A stretch of 64,000 bases of DNA from Microbacterium lushaniae (GTDB lineage Bacteria > Actinomycetota > Actinomycetes > Actinomycetales > Microbacteriaceae): positions 1,984,001 to 2,048,000 of the forward strand of contig NZ_CP044232.1 in the NCBI RefSeq assembly GCF_008727775.1. The letters are read 5' to 3'. The notes below the pieces were generated by a model. The model ran no database searches and was not told the origin of the DNA. It was given only the letters and a program-made list of their open reading frames with translations. Below are positions 57,725-64,000 of this stretch, one piece after another. The translations under genes and the position numbers were made by a program. Each line of letters starts with the position of its first letter. Position 1 is the first letter of the stretch.

Positions 57725-58252
57725 TCAGCCGGTGATGAGGTAGTCGGCGAAGCGGGCGCGCACCTTGCTGACCTTGGGCGCGGCCACGGCCAGGCAATAG
57801 CCCTGCGTGGGGTTCTTCGCGAAGAAGTCCTGGTGCGCGTCCTCTGCGGGGAAGAACTCGCCGAGAGGCTCGATCGTCGTCACGATCCCGCCGTCCCACC
57901 ACTGCGACGCCCGGTCGCGCGCGGCCTCGAAGACTCGGCGCTGCTCGTCGTCGGCGAAGAACATCGCACTGCGGTACTGGGTTCCGATGTCTCTGCCCTG
58001 CCGGTTCAGCTGACGCGGGTCGTGCATCGTGAAGAACGCGTCGAGGATGATGTCGGAGGAGATCACCTCGGGATCGAAGGACACTGCGACGGCTTCGGCG
58101 TGGCCGGTTCGTCCCGTGCAGACCTGCTCGTAGGTCGGTGAGGGGGTCTCACCGCCGGTGTAGCCGGAGACCACGGAAGTCACCCCGCGCAGGACACGGT
58201 AGGCGGCATCCAGGCACCAGAAGCAGCCGCCTGCCAGCACGAAGGTGGTCAT
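57725..58252 (-). CDS. msrA: Peptide methionine sulfoxide reductase A
   Basis: 175 residues. It reduces methionine-S-sulfoxide. FVLAGGCFWCLDAAYRVLRGV gives catalytic Cys10; SGYTGGETPSPTYEQVCTGRTGHAEAV and the resolving Cys in TQGYCLAV are present. GGAGG lies 3 nt before ATG 58252. A small inverted repeat CTCCGGTG / CACCGGAG lies downstream (57601-57633). Confidence 0.97.
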   Translation of the reverse strand: MTTFVLAGGCFWCLDAAYRVLRGVTSVVSGYTGGETPSPTYEQVCTGRTGHAEAVAVSFDPEVISSDIILDAFFTMHDPRQLNRQGRDIGTQYRSAMFFADDEQRRVFEAARDRASQWWDGGIVTTIEPLGEFFPAEDAHQDFFAKNPTQGYCLAVAAPKVSKVRARFADYLITG

Positions 58253-58357
58253 GAGTCCTCCCCGGGATCGGCCGTCGCCTCCACGTTACGCGCTCCGCTC
58301 ACCGGCCCCGGCGGCCTCCGGCGCCGGATGTCGGAGGGCGTGCCTAGCGTGGGAGAC

Positions 58358-58603
58358 ATGATCACGATCGACACGCCCGAGCTGCCGGCTCCGGCCTGGG
58401 CGCGCCTGCGCGTCGTCGGCCGCGGTCGGTGGCGGGTGGCCGACCGTTCCGGACGCGTCATCGGTCACGTCCACCGCGTCGCCACCGACCACGGATGGCG
58501 GTACGCCGCCGAGCGCTTCCACGCCCCGTCCCGCTCGTTCCGCCGGCTCGGTGAGTTCTGGACGTCCGATGAGGCGCTGGAGTGCCTCAAGTACCAGCGC
58601 TGA
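58358..58603 (+). CDS. Small protein of unknown function
   Basis: 81 residues, basic and Trp-rich: WARLRVVGRGRWRVADRSGRVIGHVHRV suggests a small beta-barrel or SH3-like fold. ATG 58358 follows a TAGCGT box by 7 nt, so it is likely leaderless. Its stop codon lies in a 17-bp tandem repeat shared with the 3' flank of the convergent MocR gene. Confidence 0.7.
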   Translation: MITIDTPELPAPAWARLRVVGRGRWRVADRSGRVIGHVHRVATDHGWRYAAERFHAPSRSFRRLGEFWTSDEALECLKYQR

Positions 58604-58638
58604 GCAGGTATCAGGGCTGAGCAGGTATCAGGGCTGAG
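58599..58638. repeat. 17-bp tandem repeat between convergent genes
   Basis: GCTGAGCAGGTATCAGG occurs at 58599-58615 and 58616-58632, then GCTGAG. The first copy contains the stop codon of the small gene; the repeat ends at the MocR stop. Confidence 0.9.
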
Positions 58639-60057
58639 TCACACGACGGCGTCGAAGCGTTCAGCCCGTCCCAGCGGAGCGCCGGCGACCACCTCGGGCC
58701 ACGTGTCGGCGAGGATCCCGGCCGCGCGCGCGAGCTCGTCCGGCGGCGACGTGAAGGGGACGCGCAGGTGCCGGTCGTGACCTCCTTCGACGGCGAAGCG
58801 CGCACCGGCGGACAGGTACAGGCCGCGCGAGCGCGCGGCGATGACGAGCGGGGAACTCAGCGGAGCATCCAGCTCCACCCACAGCGAAACGCCGCCGTGC
58901 ACCCGCGGAACCTGCCATTGCGGCAGCAGCGACGCGAGGGCTGCGCTCAGGGCATCGCGGCCTGTGCGCAGACGCTCGCCGCGTTGCACGATGATCTCGG
59001 GCATGCGGGGCAGCAGCGCCGCCGCGACGGCCTGCTCGAATTCGGGCGTGCCCAGGTCGTGCACGGGCCGCGCCGCCGCAAGCCGCCGGATGATGTCGGC
59101 CGGAGCCCGCACCCAGCCGACCCGCAAACCGCCCCACACCGTCTTGCCGAGGGAACCGATGCGAACAACGCGCGTGTCGCCGGCGAAGGGCTCCGGCCCG
59201 CCGTCATCGTCGATGACGAGGTCGGCGATCGTCTCGTCGATGACGACGAGCGTTCCGACCCGGTCGGCCGCCGCCGACAGCGACGCGACCTCCTCGCGCG
59301 TCATCGTCCGGCCCGTCGGGTTCTGGAACGAGGGCATGAGGTAGGCCAGGACCGGCAGCGTGCGCGCAAAGGCCTGCTCGGCGCGGTCCAGATCCCATCC
59401 GTCCGCCGTGCTCACCGGCACCGCCACCATCCGCGCTCCCGCCCGGCGGAAGGCGTCGGCGGCATGCGGGTAGGTCGGCGTCTCGATGAGGACCCGGTCG
59501 GCGCGGCCGAGGAGCACGGCGGCGATGAGATGGATCGCGCTCTGCGCGCCGGAGGTCACCAGCACCTCGTCGGCATCCGTGGGAATGCCGCGCTCGCAGT
59601 ACCGCTGCGCGATCTGCTCCCGCAGTCCCGCGTGTCCGACCACGTCGTAGCCGGAGCGCGCGACCAGCGTCGCCGCTCCGGCGGCCACCTCGGTGATGAC
59701 GCCGGCCAGGCCGGGCCACGCGGGCGGTGAGGCCTGCTGCAGGTCGATGGCGTCGGCGACACCCGGCCGGACGCCCGGGTCGGTGCGGACGAGTGGCAGG
59801 GTCACACTGCCCGACCCGCGCAGGCTCCGGATGTGTCCGGAGTCGCGGAGGCTCCGGTACGCCGCGGCCACGGTGGTGCGACTGACACGCAGGGCGGAGG
59901 CCAATTCACGCTCGGCCGGGAGCGCCGTGTGCGCCGCCAGGCGGTTGTCCAGGCACAGCAGCCGCACCGCGTCCGCCAGCGCCTCGTACGCCGGTTCGCT
60001 GCTGCGCCACCCACCCAGGCCCGCCGCCAGCGCACGTGCGGAGATGCGCGAATCCAT
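58639..60057 (-). CDS. MocR-family regulator (GntR helix-turn-helix plus aminotransferase domain)
   Basis: 472 residues. Residues about 20-85 are a GntR winged helix (ALPAERELASALRVSRTTVAAAYRSLRDSGHIRSLRGSG). The rest is a fold-type I PLP domain with the PLP lysine in IGSLGKTVWGGLRVGW, plus SFQNPTGRTMTREE. The divergent gene encodes a YczE-like membrane protein, which makes this a YczR-type MocR. ATG 60057 follows a TACGGT box by 7 nt. Confidence 0.94.
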   Translation of the reverse strand: MDSRISARALAAGLGGWRSSEPAYEALADAVRLLCLDNRLAAHTALPAERELASALRVSRTTVAAAYRSLRDSGHIRSLRGSGSVTLPLVRTDPGVRPGVADAIDLQQASPPAWPGLAGVITEVAAGAATLVARSGYDVVGHAGLREQIAQRYCERGIPTDADEVLVTSGAQSAIHLIAAVLLGRADRVLIETPTYPHAADAFRRAGARMVAVPVSTADGWDLDRAEQAFARTLPVLAYLMPSFQNPTGRTMTREEVASLSAAADRVGTLVVIDETIADLVIDDDGGPEPFAGDTRVVRIGSLGKTVWGGLRVGWVRAPADIIRRLAAARPVHDLGTPEFEQAVAAALLPRMPEIIVQRGERLRTGRDALSAALASLLPQWQVPRVHGGVSLWVELDAPLSSPLVIAARSRGLYLSAGARFAVEGGHDRHLRVPFTSPPDELARAAGILADTWPEVVAGAPLGRAERFDAVV

Positions 60058-60075
60058 GCATGCCACCGTAGCGGA

Positions 60076-60105
60076 ATTGGACTCTGGGGTGCGGGCCAAT
60101 CCGAT
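60076..60105 (+). promoter_or_regulatory. Candidate promoter and operator between MocR and yczE-like genes
   Basis: -35 TTGGAC (60077-60082) and -10 TCCGAT (60100-60105), 17-nt spacer. ATTGG (60076-60080) and CCAAT (60096-60100) form an inverted repeat across the spacer, a possible MocR site. Confidence 0.4.
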
Positions 60106-60119
60106 GATGGGATGGGCGT

Positions 60120-60761
60120 GTGCCTCGCCGGATCCTTCAGCTGCTCGTCGGGCTCGCGCTGTACGGATTCGGGTGCGCCCTCACCGTCACCGCCGGGCTG
60201 GGCGTGGACCCCTGGACGGTCCTCGCGGAAGGTCTGTCCCTGCGGACAGGCATCGGCGTCGGCTGGATGACGAACCTGCTGGGCGCGGTCGTGTTGCTGG
60301 CGTGGATCCCGCTGCATCAGCATCCGGGCATCGGGACGCTCGCCAACATCGCGCTGGTGGGGACGGCGATGCAGGCCACTCTCGCCGTCGTGTCGACGCC
60401 ATCGGCACCGCTCCCCCGCGTCGCCATGCTCGGCGCGGGTCTCGTGGCGGTGGCGGTGGCGTCGGGCCTCTACATCGGCGCGCGCTTCGGCCCGGGGCCG
60501 CGCGACGGGCTCATGACCGGCCTTCATGCGCGATTCGGAACACCGATCTGGCTCTGCCGGCTCGCGGTGGAGGGCTCGGTGCTCGTCCTCGGCTGGTGGC
60601 TCGGCGGCACGGTGGGAATCGGTACGGTCGTCTTCGCCGTGAGCATCGGACCGCTCGTGCACATGGCACTGCCGCTCTTCGACATCCCGCCGGAGAACCG
60701 CTCGCCGCAGCCGGGTGCGGTCAGTGCTCCCGGTACTCAGGCGGCTCGGCGCCCGGCTTGA
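60120..60761 (+). CDS. YczE/YitT-like integral membrane protein
   Basis: 213 residues with five predicted helices. LVGLALYGFGCALTVTAGLGVDPWTVLAEGLS and ARFGPGPRDGLMTGLHARFG are the family motifs. Such proteins are often encoded next to a MocR regulator; the transported compound is unknown. Start GTG 60120. Its 3' end overlaps the convergent small gene by 41 bp. Confidence 0.88.
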   Translation: MPRRILQLLVGLALYGFGCALTVTAGLGVDPWTVLAEGLSLRTGIGVGWMTNLLGAVVLLAWIPLHQHPGIGTLANIALVGTAMQATLAVVSTPSAPLPRVAMLGAGLVAVAVASGLYIGARFGPGPRDGLMTGLHARFGTPIWLCRLAVEGSVLVLGWWLGGTVGIGTVVFAVSIGPLVHMALPLFDIPPENRSPQPGAVSAPGTQAARRPA

Positions 60762-60930
60762 GGTGCGACTGCAGCGCCCGCTTGGCGATGTCCATGGACG
60801 GATACGTGCCCAGCGCGGCATCCGCGCCCGCCATCTGAACGGTGTAGCCGTCGCCGTCCTTCTGGATCTTCCCCACCGCTCCGGCGGGTCCATATGCCAC
60901 CCAGAGGCGTCGAGTGCTCGTCTGGCTCAT
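60721..60930 (-). CDS. Small protein of unknown function
   Basis: 69 residues: WVAYGPAGAVGKIQKDGDGYTVQMAGADAALGTYPSMDIAKRALQSHL suggests a beta-beta-beta-alpha fold like small DUF2188-type proteins. ATG 60930 has GGGAAGGGA about 11 nt upstream. It overlaps the 3' end of the yczE-like gene on the other strand. Confidence 0.65.
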   Translation of the reverse strand: MSQTSTRRLWVAYGPAGAVGKIQKDGDGYTVQMAGADAALGTYPSMDIAKRALQSHLKPGAEPPEYREH

Positions 60931-61014
60931 CGTCGATCCGTCCCTTCCCTGGTGCGCGTCCGACGCTACGCCGCACGGCGGCGGGGCACCAGTGCACGCG
61001 GCCGCCGGCATCGG

Positions 61015-61020
61015 TAACCT
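61015..61020 (+). promoter_or_regulatory. -10 box of tRNA-Arg
   Basis: TAACCT, ending 10 nt before the mature tRNA 5' end. Confidence 0.4.
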
Positions 61021-61030
61021 GGGAGATCGA

Positions 61031-61103
61031 CCCCCAGTAGCTCAGTGGATAGAGCAGCGGCCTTCTAATCCGCCGGTCACACGTTCGAATCGTGTCTGGG
61101 GGA
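61031..61103 (+). tRNA. tRNA-Arg(TCT)
   Basis: 73-nt cloverleaf without encoded CCA. Acceptor CCCCCAG/CTGGGGG, anticodon loop CTTCTAA (TCT), T-arm ACACG-TTCGAAT-CGTGT. The pair next to the anticodon loop is a C-U mismatch. Confidence 0.94.
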
Positions 61104-61147
61104 CGTGCGACACCGGGGGGCCCGCCGTCCTCATTAGGATGGACCAC

Positions 61148-61774
61148 ATGGTGGGAGCTTCCGAGAACGACCGCCTCGTGTGGATCGACTGCGAGATGAC
61201 GGGACTCGACCTCACCGTCGATGAGCTCGTCGAGATCGCCGTCGTGGTGACCGATTTCGAACTGACCGTGATCGACCCGGGGTTCCAGATCGTCATCAAG
61301 CCCGACGAGTCGGCCCTGGCGAACATGAGCGAATTCGTCACGGAGATGCATCGCACCTCCGGGCTGCTGGAGGAGATCCCTTCCGGCGTCTCGCTGGCCG
61401 ACGCCGAGTTCCAGGCACTGGAGTACATCCAGCGGTTCGTCCCCCTCGAGGGCAAGGCGCCGCTGGCGGGGAACACGATCGGCACCGACCGGATGTTCCT
61501 CGCGAAGTACATGCCGCGCGTGGACCGCTGGCTGCATTACCGCAATGTCGACGTGTCCAGCATCAAGGAGCTCTCGCGCCGCTGGTACCCGCGCGCGTAC
61601 ATCCACGCTCCGGCCAAGAACGGCGGCCACCGCGCCCTCGCCGACATCCACGAGTCCATCCGCGAACTGGCGTACTACCGCGGCGCCGTCTTCGTCCCCG
61701 AGCCCGGACCATCCAGCGATGACGCGCGCGCAGTGGCATCGGCGACGGTGTCCGCGTACCCCTTCTCGATGTGA
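61148..61774 (+). CDS. orn: Oligoribonuclease
   Basis: 208 residues. A 3'-5' exonuclease that degrades 2-5-nt RNAs and pGpG. DEDDh catalytic residues begin with Asp14 and Glu16 in LVWIDCEMTGLD; the HRALADIHESIREL block carries the His/Asp pair. TAGGAT (61135-61140) lies 7 nt before ATG 61148 with no SD, so probably leaderless. A 26-residue C-terminal tail follows the usual end. Confidence 0.96.
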   Translation: MVGASENDRLVWIDCEMTGLDLTVDELVEIAVVVTDFELTVIDPGFQIVIKPDESALANMSEFVTEMHRTSGLLEEIPSGVSLADAEFQALEYIQRFVPLEGKAPLAGNTIGTDRMFLAKYMPRVDRWLHYRNVDVSSIKELSRRWYPRAYIHAPAKNGGHRALADIHESIRELAYYRGAVFVPEPGPSSDDARAVASATVSAYPFSM

Positions 61775-61812
61775 GAGAATCGTCTGGTTGCCCCGCGAGA
61801 GCGGGGCGCATG

Positions 61813-61888
61813 GTGGGTATAGCTCAGTCGGTAGAGCACCTGGTTGTGGTCCAGGGGGTCGCGGGTTCAAGTCCCGTTACTCACCCCA
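61813..61888 (+). tRNA. tRNA-His(GTG)
   Basis: 76 nt with encoded CCA. Acceptor GTGGGTA/TACTCAC, anticodon loop TTGTGGT (GTG), T-loop TTCAAGT. The preceding G (61812) can pair with discriminator C85, supplying the G-1 identity base. Confidence 0.97.
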
Positions 61889-61944
61889 ATACGGTCGTGC
61901 GAGCGCGCATGCCGGAGGGTCGCCGTGCGCTCGCGGCGGTCGGC

Positions 61945-61950
61945 TAAGTT
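61945..61950 (+). promoter_or_regulatory. -10 box of the metallopeptidase-clpS operon
   Basis: TAAGTT, predicting a transcript start near 61957 and a leader of about 70 nt that contains a short ORF. Confidence 0.4.
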
Positions 61951-61978
61951 GGAACAGTCCGCGCCGGACCCTGTGACC

Positions 61979-62029
61979 ATGCCCTCCTCCCTCACCCGCT
62001 CCCACCGCCCGGCCCCGTCACCGTCATGA
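61979..62029 (+). CDS. Putative 16-residue upstream ORF
   Basis: ATG 61979 opens a 16-codon frame (MPSSLTRSHRPAPSPS) whose TGA overlaps the metallopeptidase ATG as ATGA. The main gene has no SD of its own, so this peptide may deliver ribosomes by termination-reinitiation. Its own ribosome site is weak; it could be chance. Confidence 0.35.
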   Translation: MPSSLTRSHRPAPSPS

Positions 62030-62409
62030 TCGATCTGAACGATGACGCCCCGGGGCCGCGCAGCATGGATGCCGCGACCTTCGAGCAGCTCGTGGTCGAG
62101 GAACTGGACCGCCTCCCCGACGACATGGTCGACGGGCTCGACAACGTCGTCTTCGTCGTGGAAGACCGCCCCGAGGACGGCTCCCTGGACCTCCTGGGCC
62201 TCTACGACGGCTGGTCGTTGACCGAACGCGACCGGTACGGCAGCTCCGGCGAACTGCCCGACCGCATCATCCTGTACCGCGAGTCGCATCTGGCCGCGTG
62301 CGAGACGCTCGAGGACCTGCGCGACGAGGTGCACACGACGCTCGTCCACGAGATCGCCCACTTCTACGGCATCGACGATGCGCGCCTGCACGAGCTGGGG
62401 TGGGCATGA
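62026..62409 (+). CDS. Minimal zincin-like metallopeptidase
   Basis: 127 residues. The HEIAHFYGIDDARLHELGW motif (His108, Glu109, His112, then Asp and His) matches the extended HExxHxxGxxD zinc signature of small metallopeptidases encoded near clpS. The N-terminal half is acidic (EQLVVEELDRLPDDMVDGLDNVVFVVEDRP). Overlaps clpS by ATGA. Confidence 0.9.
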   Translation: MIDLNDDAPGPRSMDAATFEQLVVEELDRLPDDMVDGLDNVVFVVEDRPEDGSLDLLGLYDGWSLTERDRYGSSGELPDRIILYRESHLAACETLEDLRDEVHTTLVHEIAHFYGIDDARLHELGWA

Positions 62410-62696
62410 GCGGCACCCTGATCGAAGAGGACGTGCGGCGCGACACCGCCGCCGTGTCCGATCGCCCCTGGCAGACGGTCGTCTGGAACGACCCGGTCAA
62501 CCTCATGAGCTACGTCGTCCACGTGTTCCGGACGTACTTCGGTTACCCGCCGGCCGAGGCGACCCGGCTGATGCTCGCCGTGCACCACGACAGTCATGCC
62601 GTCGTGGCGGAGGGGCCGCGCGAGCAGATGGAGCTGCACACCGCAGCGATGCACGACTACGGGCTGTGGGCCACCGTCCGGAAGGCTCCCGAATGA
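62406..62696 (+). CDS. clpS: ClpS adaptor protein
   Basis: 96 residues. It hands N-degron substrates to ClpC/ClpA-ClpP. VVWNDPVNLMSYVVHVFRTYFGYPPAEATRLMLAVHHDSHAVVAEG contains the residue pocket (Asn/Asp and His). Overlaps both neighbours by ATGA. Confidence 0.96.
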   Translation: MSGTLIEEDVRRDTAAVSDRPWQTVVWNDPVNLMSYVVHVFRTYFGYPPAEATRLMLAVHHDSHAVVAEGPREQMELHTAAMHDYGLWATVRKAPE

Positions 62697-63187
62697 GCGG
62701 GCGACTGCTCGTGCTCGAGCTCACGACCATCGAGGTCTCGCATCTGATCGCCATCACCGAGCAGTTCCTCGAACTGGTCGGCGATACCGGCTCGTCGCGC
62801 GATCCGGCGGTCGCGCGCCTCGTGCCCGACGCCTACCCCGACGATCCGGACGCGTCCGGCGATTTCCGCCGCCTCACCTCCGGTGACCTCCTCGACCGCC
62901 GCGCGGCTGACGCCCGCACACTGCTGGGCACCCTCGCCCAGCACGGTCCGGTCCCCGCCGTCGCCGACCTGGACGAGCGCACCGCGATGCGCCCGCTGAC
63001 GGTGACCCTCGACACCGAGGAATCCGCCGCGTGGCTGCGCACCCTGGCCGCGCTGCGTCTGGTCCTGGCATCGCGCATGGGCATCGTCGACGAGGACGAC
63101 GATCCGGTCGACGATCCGCGCGCCGTCCTGTACGACTGGCTCGGCCAGCGGCTGGACGCACTCGTCGCCGCCGTCGGCCCGGCCTGA
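62693..63187 (+). CDS. DUF2017 family protein
   Basis: 164 residues, acidic, mostly helical: LELTTIEVSHLIAITEQFLELVGD and ESAAWLRTLAALRLVLASRMGI. The family regularly follows clpS in Actinobacteria; function unknown, perhaps linked to Clp proteolysis. ATG 62693 overlaps the clpS stop. Confidence 0.87.
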   Translation: MSGRLLVLELTTIEVSHLIAITEQFLELVGDTGSSRDPAVARLVPDAYPDDPDASGDFRRLTSGDLLDRRAADARTLLGTLAQHGPVPAVADLDERTAMRPLTVTLDTEESAAWLRTLAALRLVLASRMGIVDEDDDPVDDPRAVLYDWLGQRLDALVAAVGPA

Positions 63188-63235
63188 CCTACCACCGGCA
63201 GGCGAGACCGCCGCTGACGCGTAGGCTCGATGGTT

Positions 63236-63781
63236 ATGGCCGCCGGCGCAACAGTCCACACGTTCGCAGTGCAACTGGCCGACGTGGATCGAGGCGTGTA
63301 CGACGACTTCGCGCTGCGGGTGGCCCGTCACCCCTCCGAGACCGACGCGTTCATGATGACGCGCGTCCTGGCGTACTGCCTCGAGTACGAGGAGGGCATC
63401 GGCTTCAGCGAGGGCATCTCGGCCACGGATGAGCCCGCCGTACTCGTGCGCGACCGCACCGGCCGCGTCACGGCCTGGATCGAAGTGGGGGCACCGGATG
63501 CCGAGCGCCTGCACTACGGCAGTCGGCTCGCCGAGCGCACCCGCGTGTACACCCACCGCGACCCCGCGAAGCTCGTCGCCTCGTGGGCGGGGAAGCGCAT
63601 CCACCAGGCCGAGACGATCGTCGTCCACAGCTTCGATCCGGGGGTCATCGACGCCGCCGCATCCCTGGTCGAACGGCGCAACACGATGACGCTCTCGATC
63701 ACCGAACGCCGTCTCTACCTCGACCTCAACGGCACGAGCCTCGACTCGGCCGTGCACGACCTCGCGCTCGAGGCCGCCTGA
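63236..63781 (+). CDS. YaeQ family protein
   Basis: 181 residues. VQLADVDRGVYDDFALRVARHPSETDAFMMTRVLAYCLEYEEG, DEPAVLVRDRTGRVTAWIEVGAPDAERLHYGSRLAERTRVYTH are YaeQ hallmarks (PD-(D/E)xK-like fold, role unclear). ATG 63236 is preferred over ATG 63230 because TAGGCT (63222-63227) is then 8 nt upstream. Its stop abuts the stop of the next gene (63781/63782). Confidence 0.88.
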   Translation: MAAGATVHTFAVQLADVDRGVYDDFALRVARHPSETDAFMMTRVLAYCLEYEEGIGFSEGISATDEPAVLVRDRTGRVTAWIEVGAPDAERLHYGSRLAERTRVYTHRDPAKLVASWAGKRIHQAETIVVHSFDPGVIDAAASLVERRNTMTLSITERRLYLDLNGTSLDSAVHDLALEAA

Positions 63782-64000
63782 TCACAGCAGCGTGAAGCTC
63801 GCCGTGGCGTGGCGCTGCGGCTCGTCGGCCGCCAGATGCGCGTCTTCCTGCGCGGCCCAGCGCTGCCAGTGCGGGCGATAGCCGTCGCCGTCGCGTGCCA
63901 GCGCGCGCGCCCGGCGGGCCGGCTCGGGCGCGTCCAGCCACACCCGCAGGTCGCCGAGGAGCGCGGTGCGGGGTGTCAGAAGGCCCGAGCCTTCCACGAT
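63782..64000 (-). CDS. Kinase-like P-loop protein, C-terminal part only
   Basis: The 5' part lies beyond the right edge. The visible 72 residues include IVEGSGLLTPRTALLGDLRVWLDAPEPARRARALARDGDGYRPHWQRWAAQEDAHL, the pattern of uridine-kinase-like ATPases (VEGSG strand, then DAPEPARRARALARD lid). Substrate cannot be told from the fragment. Confidence 0.6.
   Translation of the reverse strand: MVEGSGLLTPRTALLGDLRVWLDAPEPARRARALARDGDGYRPHWQRWAAQEDAHLAADEPQRHATASFTLL

Overview
The window is high-GC DNA from an actinobacterium, most likely Microbacteriaceae and probably Microbacterium. This rests on the gene orders rplU-rpmA-obg-proB-proA-nadD-rsfS, ileS-folC-DUF4233-ndk and metallopeptidase-clpS-DUF2017. 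It also rests on a translational-type T-box with an ultrashort stem I before ileS, an actinobacterial RpiB and ferrochelatase, paired clpP genes and many apparently leaderless genes. Taxonomy is inferred from family resemblance only.

Layout. 1-1603: the end of an integrated element (frameshifted tyrosine integrase, excisionase-like HTH gene) abutting the 3' end of tRNA-Ala(GGC); the rest of the element lies left of the window. 1715-8962: a glyoxalase-like gene, then a long minus-strand operon from rplU to rsfS (ribosomal proteins, Obg, proline synthesis, NAD synthesis, ribosome silencing). 9011-18820: a DUF4031 gene, RNase E/G, a VKOR-lipoprotein pair, and ileS-folC-DUF4233-ndk under a T-box. 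18832-23783: a complete peptide/nickel-type ABC importer. 24149-31241: valS with a coupled small gene, an MFS exporter-small ORF-repressor unit, and an M3 oligopeptidase divergent from the repressor across a palindromic operator. 31251-37356: epoxide hydrolase, clpX, clpP2, clpP1, a TPR-like protein and trigger factor, i.e. a protein quality-control block.

37431-38330 holds tRNA-Pro, tRNA-Gly and a repeat-rich non-coding stretch (two copies of a ~136-bp repeat, a GCG microsatellite and a duplicated tRNA-Gly 3' end). 38327-46667: gamma-carbonic anhydrase, SGNH acyltransferase, Dps, an amidohydrolase, a PaiB-like protein, a Nei-type glycosylase, RpiB and ferrochelatase. 46797-57578: PepN, MscS-globin-flavoprotein operon, thioesterases, EttA, a lipoprotein and a small SSB. 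57725-64000: MsrA, a MocR/YczE pair, tRNA-Arg, oligoribonuclease, tRNA-His, metallopeptidase-clpS-DUF2017, YaeQ, and a truncated kinase-like gene at the edge.

Nearly everything is housekeeping; I see no CRISPR array, restriction or recognisable defence system. The most unusual signals are the tRNA-Gly-linked repeats, an 8-bp tandem expansion that breaks the integrase, many -10 boxes sitting 6-8 nt before start codons (four of them built on the TAG stop of the upstream gene), an autoregulatory palindrome overlapping a leaderless promoter, and a 16-codon upstream ORF before the metallopeptidase gene.
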